Below, one piece after another: positions 24,600-36,200 of a stretch of DNA of 64,000 nt; position 1 is the first letter of the stretch, and the number at the start of each line of letters is the position of its first letter. The stretch comes from Scatophagus argus (lineage: Eukaryota; Chordata; Actinopteri; Scatophagidae). A model generated the notes under the pieces. The model was not told the origin of the DNA. It worked only from the letters and a program-made list of their open reading frames with translations, and made no database searches. The stretch covers positions 1,025,001 through 1,089,000 of the forward strand of contig NC_058496.1 of assembly GCF_020382885.2 (NCBI RefSeq), given 5' to 3'. The position numbers and the translations under genes are program-made.

Positions 24600-25576
24600 T
24601 CAGCTGGCTCCAGCTGTGGCGGGCGGGGCAGGCGGTGCCGGGGCGGGGTCGGGGTCGGGGGCCGGAGCTGGGTCAGGGACGATGAAACAGCCCCTCTTGT
24701 GCCACTGCATGTCCCGCACACGTCGGACAGACTGGATCTGAGGTGCGGGGGCCTCCCAGTCGTTCCAGTGCTTGAAATCCCCACGCTCAAAGACAAACTG
24801 GCGGCCCCTGTAGCCCGGGTACAGGTAGCCCACCCAGCTGGAAGGAAAGACAGACAAACTGTGATGACGGCAGACAGCACAGAGAGGACAGTGGACAGGA
24901 AGTGACACACGGGTGAAAGAGGAGGATCTTACGTTCCATTTAGGGCCTTGACACTCGCCACACGATCCTGAAAACCGTGGCCCCACAAACTGGGCACATC
25001 ATCATCCACAATCTCCATCTTTCTGCCAGCAAATCCGGGGTTCTCGTACAGTTGTAGCTTGTGATCGGCGCCGTCCTGCAGAGGGGAGACAAGCCCTTCA
25101 GGTGTCTTCAGTGGACAACAACAGTTTGAATGTGTGGGTGGGGTTTGTGCTCGGACGGGTCACCCACCACTTTGAGGGGCCTTAGAGACAGGAGGGTGTA
25201 GCTGCTCTGACTGTTGGTCCAGGTGTCCCAGCGGGGATACTCGCCCTTCTCCAGGATGAACTGCTCCCCCGTGAAGCCGTGCCGATCGTAGCCCACCCAG
25301 CTGAGGAGGAGGCACATGGAAACGTGAGCAAACCGTTTCCTGGATCAACATCAAACCGGATTCAGAGCGAGCCGAGCGTTACTCACGGTCCCGACTCCAC
25401 TATCACAGAGCCGACCTTCTCCAGCCCCTTCTCCATCACATCTTTACACTCTGCAGAGAACTCCGCCTTGCAGCCCTGGAAGTTCTCGAACTCAAACAGC
25501 ACCACCTGAATCACACAGAAAGGTGGAGGTTCAGCAGTTTATCTCAGTGTGGATGAAGTCACCTTAACTTCCTGTC

Positions 25577-25607
<31 letters not shown>

Positions 25608-25690
25608 TGCTGTACCTTGTACGTGGCTCCAGCTCCACCCTGGCTCTTCCCAGCAGCCAGCTGCTCCGGGGCGCTCTGCTGCTCCGACAT
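24600..25690 (-). CDS. crybb3: Beta-crystallin B3 with an unusual Pro/Ala C-terminal tail
   Basis: A four-Greek-key lens crystallin. Exons: 25690-25616, 25505-25387, 25300-25168, 25075-24933, 24837-24600; sizes 75, 119, 133, 143 and 238 nt, the standard beta-crystallin pattern apart from the long last exon. Total 708 nt, 235 aa (human CRYBB3 211). The N-terminus [19 protein letters not shown] is close to human CRYBB3, and [21 protein letters not shown] and MQWHKRGCF are kept. After the last Greek key it continues about 27 residues rich in Pro, Ala and Asp ([16 protein letters not shown]) before TGA. Tails like this are usual at the N-terminus of beta-B1, not at the C-terminus of B3. The donor after the start exon abuts a GT repeat (25581-25607). 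It is tandem with crybb2, about 3.6 kb upstream. Confidence 0.95.
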
Positions 25691-25726
25691 CCTGCTGATC
25701 CACTGCTCCTCCACTGCATGGCCGCA

Positions 25727-25729
<3 letters not shown>

Positions 25730-25767
<38 letters not shown>
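25730..25767. repeat. CA microsatellite in crybb3 intron 1
   Basis: About 19 uninterrupted CA units lie 40 bases upstream of the crybb3 start codon. Confidence 0.95.
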
Positions 25768-25769
<2 letters not shown>

Positions 25770-25992
25770 AGGAAAGCTCAGTGTCACATTCCCACCTCCC
25801 GAGCCCAAACAAACCGCATTTTATCACCTTTGATTTGCTAAAATACTTATCATCAAATCAGCTAAGTATCAGTCCTTTATGTGACTCCATCACAATCCAC
25901 GAGGCCAAAATCCTCCAGACCTGGTTCTCCTCTCCACTGCACTGGACTGGACTGATCAGTGACCCTCTACCGGTCCACAGGGAGGTTTTTAC

Positions 25993-26094
25993 CTGGATAT
26001 GCCTGCTAGGAAGTGGTAGCGTCCCTCTTTGTGGTGCCACTTGGTGTTTGGTGGGGTTGAGCCATTAGAGGGCAGGGACAGGGGGGGTATTTAT
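25993..26094 (-). promoter_or_regulatory. crybb3: crybb3 noncoding exon 1 and TATA-like box
   Basis: A donor on the minus strand, ATCCAG|GTAAAAACC (exon edge 25993), pairs with the AG acceptor just before the crybb3 ATG. About 95 bases upstream, plus 26088-26094 reads ATAAATA on the minus strand, a TATA-like box, so the start site would be near 26060. This is the same arrangement as crybb2. Confidence 0.6.
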
Positions 26095-26530
26095 GGTTTA
26101 TTTCTGGCCACAACAGCAGAAAAGGTGGAGCTGTTGATACAGCAAGTCTGTCGCTCACATTGTGTCCGTAACGCTGCCTCTCAATAGGCAGCTGTGTTGG
26201 CACGGGCGGCCCTGCCGTCCGCCCGGCTGCCAGCGCGCCGTGTGTGGGCACCGGGACCGGGAGCCAAGAGGATTGAGCAAACAGCCGCGCTCAGCACAAA
26301 CACACACACACAAACACACTCACAAACACTCGGCCGCACCAAACCTCCTCACGGCTTTCCGATCAGTCTGACCTGAGCCTCACTAAAGCCGGCACTCAGG
26401 AGTGAGGACAGCAGCCTCTTCTCTTATTCTTATTAAGAGTCAGGGTTTGATGGAAGCTTCACGACCTCAGAGACACGGACGCAAACTCAGTCAGAGGACC
26501 AGACACACGTGCTGCTCGAGTCAAGTAAAT

Positions 26531-26536
26531 TTTATT
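26531..26536 (-). terminator. kiaa1671: kiaa1671 polyadenylation signal
   Basis: TTTATT on the plus strand reads AATAAA on the minus strand, 1.6 kb past the stop codon at 28145. The 26.54-28.14 kb stretch has no other gene and would be the 3' UTR; it holds a GT run (about 27230-27255) and a GACA tetramer run (27425-27460). Confidence 0.55.
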
Positions 26537-27423
26537 AAGAATGTATTCACTTTAGGTCACTGGCCAGTACAACACAGTGCGATATACATCTGTACTTTCA
26601 AATAAAAAAAGGACAAAGGAGGACATACAAAACAAACCCTCGACTCCGACACGTACACAGAAACCAGTCACTCCGAGGACTCGTCCGACGCGTCCACCTG
26701 CGTCACCAGCAGGTGAGACGGGAGTGCCGGGAGGGTCAGAGGTCGGAGCCACAAAGTGCTTTAGAGGAGCGCACAGGAAGTAGTCAGGAAGAGGATCAGA
26801 GTTCAGGCGGCTGCAGGTGCAAACTGATTTGGGGTCAGTGGAGACACAAACCATCCATCCACAGGACAGCAGACAGAGACTGTACCTGCACATGACGAGC
26901 TGAAGCCCCGCCCCTTCCTGTCCACCACCATCACACCTTCTTTCAGGTAGTGAATGACCAGACAAATGATTGGATCTGGTCTGAACTGTGTCTGATGGGG
27001 GGACTTTGTGCCAGGCTGACGGCCACGTTGAGCTGTGATTCGCTTTATTTCTTTTGAAATCGACAAACTTGTTTTGTGTAATTCAGGGCACAACAGGAAA
27101 GGGTTAAAAGCTGTGCAGATTCCTGTGGTGGTCCACTGGACGGGGAGGGACTTCATGTCTCTGTAACTGGGGACAACATGGAGGCAGATTGCACTTTGAA
27201 TAGAAAATAAAAACATGATGGAGGAGTGTGTGTGAGTGTGTGTGTGTGTGTGTGTGAGAAAGTATGGCTTATAATGAATGCTTACAGCTACAGTCGCTCA
27301 GTCCGCTACAGACAGACTGATTAGTGTTTTCATAAAAGACTGACGAGTGTTTTTGTGCTGAGAGTTCAAGATTGACAGATGCAAAGTCCCCCGTCCCTCC
27401 CCCACTAAGACAAAAGGCATTTG

Positions 27424-27424
<1 letters not shown>

Positions 27425-27459
<35 letters not shown>

Positions 27460-27460
27460 G
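27425..27460. repeat. GACA tetranucleotide microsatellite
   Basis: Nine uninterrupted ACAG/GACA units, transcribed within the probable kiaa1671 3' UTR. Confidence 0.95.
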
Positions 27461-28144
27461 TAAGCAGCAGCTGTGACACTGTCAGGCGTGTGGAGTGTAT
27501 CAAAAGACTGTAGTGCTTCAGCTCTGTCTGTTAGCTCAACGACAACACACACGACACCTCCTGATCACCGACATGATTCACGCTGAAGACAATCACGTGA
27601 TTTGTTCTCTACGTTCCACGAGGAAGATCGTTAGTGTCTGAAATGTTTTCCTATGGCGACGCCCCCTCCAGCAGCACGAGCGTTAGTCGGCTTTCTGAAC
27701 ACACAAACTCGCACAGGATTGGCCGGATCGTCCTCCAGCGTCCAGGACGAAGAGGCTTCGTGGTCCCACGTGTTCCTGAAACGCAGCCTGACAGGAAACT
27801 CGTCCCCCCACCTGTGCAGGTGTGGAGGAGCCTCCTCGTTTAGGAGCATGAAATGAATAAAGCGGAGCAGCCAGATGTTTTCTTTTTGCTCGCTTTTCTT
27901 TTTCCATAAAAAAAGGCACCATGCACATTTATCAACCCAGACGGGAAGAGAACAAAAAAGCAAAGAGGAAAAGGAAAACAGATCAGCAGCTGCAGGTCGG
28001 CCCCTCCTGCCCTCCGGGTCGAACGTTAAGGCGTCTGTGAAGGCGACCCTGAGGGCAGAGCGAGAGGAGGTCAGCAACAGAAACACCTCGGACGCTCTCT
28101 GAACGCACACGGCCAAAGGACAACCGTCTCACCTCGTTGTCTCC

Positions 28145-31100
28145 TTAGCTCTCACTTTCATACTGACTCAGGCGCTTCTTGGTCTTCAGCTCCTTCAGCC
28201 ACTGCGGCGAGTCCTCCTCACTGCACACATCAGAGACGAGGTGAAGGTTAACGCCGGAGCAAAGAGCCCGACACGGAGCCGACGGCTTCTCAGCTCTGAG
28301 TGACTCACCCGTTCTCTCTGCCGCCAGCAGGGGGCAGCACGCGCGCCGCCCGGGGCAGGAAGGGCGACTTGGGGGAGCGAGAAAGCTGTGAGGGGGAGGA
28401 AGCGGGTCCATCGGTCTGATTGTCCGAGTCGCCCCTCTTCTTCAGCTGGGCCTGACGGCAGAGAGGAGAGACGTTCAGTACAAACTCACGGCTGCATGTA
28501 TGAAAGACACGACAGAAAGCAGCAGCTGCTTCCACATCCTGTGGAGACGTCACCTTTAAAGCTGAAGGGTCCATCCCGGGGAACACGGGGATCCTCTGAG
28601 GCTGGGAGGAGACGCCAGGACCCGAGTCCACTCCTCTGACCTGCTCCTCGGAGTCGGAGTCGTCGACTTGACTTCCGGCCTTCGCTTCTGTCACACAGAG
28701 AACAACAGCTGTGAGCACATCGAGCCAAACCCTCGACGTGCTGCAAACAAAAGCTAAGCAACAGAAATCTACAACCATCACCTGCTCTGAGTGAACAAAC
28801 AATTATTTTAATTTCATCATCGATCAATCAGACAATCATCACAGCCTGCCAGAGACAAAAGACCGACAGAAGAATTTACCCCCTGGAAAAGGCCAAAACT
28901 CCCCTCACGTGAGCGTAGAAACTTTTTACTAAATTCATATGCGATCATGCAGGACAGTTAAAATCAGAGACACGTGAGAGGGGTGCAGTTTGACACTCAG
29001 TCCTCAGTTTGACACTCAGTCCTCAGTTTGACACTCAGTCCTTCACAGCATCACTTTGAGTAGCAGCAGCTGATCCGAGTGCTGACCTGTGGAGTCTCGG
29101 TAAAGCCAGTCCTCTGTGCTTCCCTCGTCTGCCAGGGCGGCACTCAGACGGGCGGCTCTGGACGGACGCGTCCGAGGCGCTCGCTTCTTCCCCAGCTGAG
29201 CTCTGGAGCGAAGGGCGCTGGTGTCCAACAGGGCGCCCGGGGCCTGGACATCAGGACGGGAGGAAAACACAGCGGCCAACATGAGAACAAACCAGAGCGA
29301 GCGAGCGTCGATGCAGACGTGACACACGTGTTGCTGAAACAGCGTGAGCTGCCGTGAGACTCACCTCAGGGAAAGCGAATGACGAGGACGAGGACGGGAC
29401 GCCGTCCACAGAGTTGATGTCGGGCTGGGAGGCGGGGTCCCCGGGCGTGTGTGGGGGGCTGGGCTTCCTGGGTGAAGGGCTCAGAGTGCTGTCAGGAGTC
29501 AGGCTGCAGCAGACACAGAGACAGAGACAGGAGTGAGGACAGCCGCCGTCTGAGTCACTTCCTCTAACACGCCTAACAGATTCCCATCGTGTCGGTTCAT
29601 GCTGTGATGTGGCGCTCAGGCCACAGGAGGTCAGCGACGGACTGACACGTCTGACATCAGTTCATCCTGCTGCGACGATGACTTCCTGTGGCTCTGTGTG
29701 TGCGGAGACGTTTAACACTGTCCTCTCACACGTGACCCACGTGTGATGACACAAAGTCTAAAGCACACGATCAGTTCAGTCCAGCTGAGATGACACGGCA
29801 CAGACATGTCCCGTCTCAGCTGATGGACAGATGATTCTGACTCGTGTTGTGTGTGCGTGTAAACTCACACACATACACATCATGTGTGGATAGTGAGGGT
29901 GTGTGTTAACCTGTCATCAGAGCGCAGTCCCGTCTCCCACGTCCCGTACTGACTGTCAGTGTCACGGACAGGCGTCTCTCCGCTGTCCTCACCGCCGTCG
30001 CTCTGCTTCTGCTGCACCTGGAGACATGAGGGACAGAAAACAGTGAACCAAAGTGGGACTACAGGCAGGACGGGCTGACACAGCGTCAACGCTGTGTCCC
30101 TCTGCTTCTGTTTAACTGAACACAGGAAGAAAACGCAGCGGCTGCTGAGCTCGTGTCATCAGAGCCGCTGAAGAGGCGGCCGTGAGCGCTCGGAGTTAAT
30201 GGAGGCCGGACCGAAGCGAGGACAAAGACGGACGTGGGCCGGGTGGCTGGCTGACTGTGTGTTTGCAGTCTGCTGAAGCGTGTCTCTTTTAATGAGGCTG
30301 GTACAGAGGACATACTGTCTCAGGAGCACACAGGCATGTCTACGCATGAACTGATAACTCTGGCCTATATAGGACAGAAGAATGGAAAATCCGTCTGTCC
30401 TCAGACGTTGCCTGAGGGACGGACACGGAAATGTGATACACCTGGCTCTGTGATCGGCTGGGTCCTATGAAATGAGAGCGGTTCTCATTCCTTATAAGCA
30501 CACAGTCCTCAGTTCAGCTCCTGCCTCGGTGTCGACCCACCATCACTCACAATTCATAAAACAAGGCCCTGTTCAACTCTGGTGATAAAAATTCCTAAGT
30601 GTGTGTGTGTGTGTGTTACTCAACCTAAACACACCCAGAACACACCCTCAGCTGATCAGTATGGAGCAGGAAGACTGTCTGTGCCTTTGCTGGAACACGT
30701 TGCAGAGAGAGCCGAGCAGGGACTTCCAGCTTCAGCTGATGGACGGGCCGATCAGTAAAGCCCCGAAGGCTGAAGCGTTGGGCAGAGTGACGCTCTGCTG
30801 TCAGCCACAAACCCGGAGCAGACGTCTGACGAAGGGAGGAGCTCTGCTGAACCAACAGGTCCACTGATTTATAGCTGTCAGGAAGGCCTTTCCTTAATAA
30901 CATTAGCAACAGCCAGCTTCCCCGAGACAGGAAGGGCGCGTCGGGGGAAACCACTTAACAAAGAGCGGATGAATGGAAGGATGAAGGAAAGAAAGGGCTG
31001 ATCACCAAGCCGGCTGACAATCTGAGGAGGAAGGGGCTGGAGCGAGGCCTTGGAAACCGATGGCGGCGTGCCACGCTCGTACAGGACGGTGTGAGGATCG

Positions 31101-33284
31101 TCGAACAGCGAGTGGCTGTGCAGTAAAGAGAGAGCAGAGAGCTCAGCAGACGAACACAGACACAAGACACAAGCTTATGACCCAGTTATCCTCCGATCGC
31201 ACCTTTCAAACCATAAAAAGCCGTTGAGGCGCTCACACACCTCAGCGCTGCAGAGAACGTGGACGTGCAGCTGCTGGGACTGTAGCGCGGCTCATCACGG
31301 TCGGGTTATCAGACGCCGAGAGACAGTCACTCCCAGTTCTCGACTCATCTGCTGCGATCAATCCCACCGAGGTGGAGCGGGCTCATATGCTCTGCGTGCA
31401 CAGCAGCAATCAATATCAATATCCTACAGATATTCAAACCAACTGCTCCCACGGGCGCTAATCTCATGTCAACAAACGGGCTTTCCGTCCACATGTCGGG
31501 GGGCTTACATTAAGACGAAGTCAGCGAGGCAAACCCTCGGCTCTGAGCTGCTCTCTCCTTATGTAAGTGGTTCACAGACTCAGAACAGACACAAAGAATG
31601 TAAAACTGTGACTGGGCTTAAGAGCTGAACTCACGCAGCAGTGCACCTGACCGGAGGAGGATCTGAGAGGCCACACTGATGGCTAAATGTTTGTCATGTA
31701 ATAAAAACACTATGCTGAGTCAAGTTTTTCATTCATTTATGGGCCGTCTGCTTCTGTCCTCTGCTGTCCGATTGTGTCCGAGTTTGCACTTCATGGTGCG
31801 TTTGTGTGCATCCTGTAAACTTAGGAGCTTGTCTTTGAAGGGCCATGAAGGTGAAAAGTGCGTTACAACTTGTTCAAAGCTCGACACTTCAGGACTCGAG
31901 ACAGCGATTGGTCTGTCTGGTACTTTGTCTTCAGTCGTGTCCCTCACAGACAAATCAGGTCCCAGAAAATCAAACAAAATATGATGTCAGTGAACTTGCT
32001 TCTTCCATGTATAAGTTATAGTATATTTATATTTGTTTAGTTTAACTGTAAAAGACTGGAACATCTGGAACGGGGTTTCCAGCTGCTGCTGTCAGTCCAG
32101 TCACAGTGACATTCAGTCGGCCTACAAGATGCCAAAGAGTTCAACATACTTAGATAGAATTAGCACCAGGTTGTGTGGGTAGCAAACTGTTAGCCCTGCT
32201 GGCTGCCTCACCCGCCTCAGGCTCATGCAACAAAGCACACAAACAAAGAAGACAAAAACCATCAATCACTTTCATCTGTGGTACACGCCTCAAGATTTCT
32301 ATCATCTGCCGTAACAACAGCCACAGCAACCAAACATCGGAGCATAAACCTGCATGTCCACTGATTTTCAGTGTCTGCTGATTGACTAAGACGAGTCAAC
32401 AGAGCGGACGGCCACACACGTCATGAAAACAACTCTTATCTTTGTGACTCATGAGGTGTTGCGCAGCAGTTCAGCAAACAGGCGTAACCTAAAGATAGGA
32501 ACAACTTCACCACAGCGGAGCCACAGCCCTCACATGGACTTCTAAATCTGTCCCTGCTGGATGTCAGGGTGGAGACAAGTGGCAGGAAGTCAAGGGATCA
32601 CCTTTTTTGTCCTCCTCAAGAGTTTGAGTTTCATACTACAATGTCTACTCCCACCTCAAAATGGTATGAAGACCTGAGGAACCAGTGTGACAACAGCTGC
32701 ACTGAACAAACAAAGACGGACAAAGAAAGTTGATGATGTGCAAAGGACAAAACAATAATAATGATGATAAGAAGAAGTGATGAAAGCACCGAAAGAGACG
32801 TATGAGAAGCAGCAGAAGTTCTTGATATGTTTGGCTGGGGACCAAATAGTTTATGAAGGAGCAGCTGCAGAACCGAAAGTTCTGAGTTCCACTTGTGCTT
32901 AATTTAACCCCATCGATGTTAAAGCAACACTGGTCGGTCACAGTCACTGATCACACTGGTGCCCGGGATCAGAGGTGTGTGTTTGTGCTGTGAAGGTGTG
33001 TGTGGTCTTACAGCAGTGGGGGTGTTGGGTGCGGTCCGCCGGCGGAGGGACAGACGCTGCTGGCTGCGCAGTGAGAACCTGCGGATGGACTCCCTGCTGC
33101 GGGAGGCCAGGGAGCGCAGGGAGTTGGACCTCTTGAAGTCCCCGGCCCCGTCCTCACCCCTGCCCCCCCTCTCCACCGAACTGGATAAGAGGCTGAAGGC
33201 CCCGTGAAGGGAGCGGCGCACATTTCCCATCCATCCCGACATCTGAGAGTGGGCCACCGACAGCTTGCCCCCCAAATACTCCAT
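28145..33284 (-). CDS. kiaa1671: KIAA1671 short isoform from an internal first exon
   Basis: An exon at 33284-33012 opens with ATG in good context (TCGCGATGG) and encodes 91 residues (MEYLGGKLSVAHSQMSGWMG, then a basic RSNSLRSLASRSRESIRRFS segment). It ends at GCT|GTAAGA in phase 0, which fits the VQQKQ exon at 30017. With the six shared 3' exons the sum is 1029 nt, 342 aa. No acceptor AG precedes the ATG closely, so it is a first exon, not a cassette. The short form would keep the conserved C-terminal domain and lack the long charged helix. Confidence 0.72.
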
Positions 33285-36200
33285 CGCGACGTGCCACGGA
33301 CAGGAGCTGCTGCGTCAGAGCGGGGTCTGTGAGCCGTGACTCAGAGAACCATCAGAGTCCGGGTGAGCTGGGGAGGTGACAGTGTCCTAGGTGTTCACCG
33401 GTGTGTGCTGCTGGGTCAATACTGCAGCAGAGAGGAAGGTGACAGCACAGCTCGGTCCGTCCTCTGCGGTGATGCTGGCGCCTGCTGCTTACAGCACTGC
33501 AGGACGGAGCCTCTGCTCAGCGCCTCGTCCTAATGGTCTTTCTGCAGTGCAGTCCCCCTGGAGCCGTCAGGACTCTGCTTCCACTCATCACTCTGAAGGC
33601 TCCAGGATGTCGGCCTCAAGCAAACTGCGAAGCTTTCCAACGTCTATTTAGATACACGAGATACACGAGCTATGATATGCCCACCGAGCTTATGTGAGGC
33701 CAGCACTTACTGTCAGTTATGCGGGTCCCGAGAAACTGCTGCGCAGCCTACCAACAGGTTTCTGAGCCATGTTTCTCCACTGAGCAGCAGATGAAGTACA
33801 AACAACCACTCAAGAGCGAAAGTGAGCAGCAGAATACCACAATCACATCTTCAACAGACTATTTATATCTATCAGGTTCCTCCCCTCACACGGGACAGAA
33901 CTCTGTCCTCCAGGTGTGAGCGTCTCTGTCCTGATCCCAGCCTCAATTACAGCCCAACTGACAGATCTCCCACAGCTGATGACGACGACGATGCGTTTCC
34001 TCCCAAACGAGGCTCTGGTTAAAACTTTAACAATCCATCCATCCGACAGCCTCACAGTGCTGGCAAACAGCCGTGAGCAGGACTGGAGCAGGACGGCCGG
34101 CGGCTACAGGGAAGCTGCTGTCGTCAGTCGTATCCCATAAGGAAAAGCAGAGGAGGAAGCCGAAGTCCTGTGGAGGAGAAGTCACATCCAGAAAGGAAAG
34201 GAGAGAAAATGTTGTGCTCCTCGCCTTCTCCTGCAGGTACGGGCAGGTAGGAGAAAATGCGTCAGCAGTGCTGCTCGCTGTGCTCAGCGCTATAGGACTC
34301 GCCGTCAAGGAGACACTGGGTGGAGAGAGAGGGAGAGGGGGAGGTCCCTGACTCAGAGCAGGAGGGAGAGGGGAGGGTGATATATGTTCTGCGGAGCTCC
34401 GACACTCCAGCCTGACTCAGTCGCAGGGCAGGAAGAGAAACGTCACAGCCAGGACAGACGCAGTGCAAACAGCATCTCTATTCAAAACAGAAAGCCGTGA
34501 GACAACCACACAGGAACGAGCACTCGTGTCAGAGAGGAAACTATTAATAGATGCAATCAGGACGTATGAGAGAGAGAAGACGAGTGAGACTGCAGGCTCA
34601 TCAGCTGGCACGGAAATCACAACAGTCAAGTGAGAGTTTGTTTAGATCTCAGGACAAAACACGACTTCAACAGCTGAATAAAGCCCCAGTGGGCGGGCAC
34701 AGGCTCACTTCAGAGAGTTCCCCTCAGCAAAGTGGGACAGGGGGGCTCAGGAGGCTGGATCCCTGTCCACATGTGCCCCCTGCAGGTAATCTCATTAACT
34801 TTTCTTTCAACTGCTGTGCTGCAGGCGAAACCTGAGCGTCTCAGTTTCCACCAGCACACAAACAAACTGACAGGAACAAGCAAACAGCCTGACAGCAAAA
34901 CACTCAGCGTAAACATCTGCAGCTCACAGCAGCAAAACCACGTTCCTGTCACAGAAAGACATTTCTATTTTACCGAAATCCCGTGTCCTCAATGTGGTGA
35001 CGAAGCACTTCAAATACCAGTTATTTTCTTTATCAAGTAATCCGAGAAATCTTCCATGATTAATCGTTCACCACAGTCTCCCAGAGCCCAAAGTGACATC
35101 TGCAAACTGCATCTGTGGTCCAACCAGCAGCCCAAAACCCAGAGACTCAAATGACTAAAAAAGCAGCGAATCCTGGCGTTATAGAAGCTGGACCCAGCAA
35201 ATGTTTGGAGCTGCTATGGAGTTGAAAAAATAATCAAAATTACTGTTAAAAAATGGGCCATTTATACACAACAAATAATGAACTAATCCACAAGCAACTG
35301 ATAAAAATCAATAATGATAATAAGAGCTGCAGAGCCGCGCTTCCTTCACTCCACTGAAAGCATTAAGCTGAGACTGATGATGACAGTTTTTATCATTAGA
35401 TGGATCCTATTACTTTGCCTCATGTTCCGACTGGGAAGTGACTCACGGCTGCTCATCACTTCCCTTCTGCTGAGGTCATCAAGCTGCGAGCGGCCTCAGT
35501 CCGAAGCCCGACCAACAGCCACACGCCGGAGATCATAGGCGATGTGGCCACAGGACATACAGTTTAACTGCCAACGTCTGGCGTGCTGTAACAGGACGCT
35601 TACACACAAACATCAGTAACGACAGAGCTGCTGCTGTCACTTACCCACAGACAGCAGGACCACACGTACAGCACAGTCCGGAGCCCATTACTGCTCCGCC
35701 CGAAGCCCATCGCTGCTCCGCCCCCCTCAGCAGCAGCCACCAAGTCTCCAACTCCAAGCGGCGACGTCACCACACACACCCCGCCTCCAAGCGGCGACGT
35801 CGCCTCACAGCTATCACCTCGCCCCCGTGTGGGTCTGAGCACGTCTCTACGTATGACGCTGACCGATTCTTGATTCTGCCACTCAACATTTTTTGTACTT
35901 TCAGGAAATTCTTCATCAACCTTGAGGTTGTTTGCAGAGCAGATAATAATTATTAGTAATCAATGAGACAGATAACAAACTTCTGGGAGCGTTTGCAGTA
36001 AGGTGAAGAAGAGTCCGTTTCAAAAAACCACGTACAATTTACTCATACTGCTTTTATCTTAAATCACTGAGAGGAGCGGGTTATTTAATCAGTGTGACGC
36101 GAACTGTTTAAAAGCTTATTCCACAACATTTAACGTCACACCAGATGATTTTATTGTTTCCACTGTGGCACAGCGGGTCAGTTTGAATGTCAGCCTCCAG

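Noticed and set aside
27425-27460. Repeat run considered as a CRISPR-like array
   Set aside because: This and the other repeats in the window are simple or short tandem repeats without spacers, in a vertebrate genome.
31679-31984. Overlapping open frames on both strands (101 and 82 codons)
   Set aside because: Neither has splice signals in phase with kiaa1671 nor similarity to a known protein.
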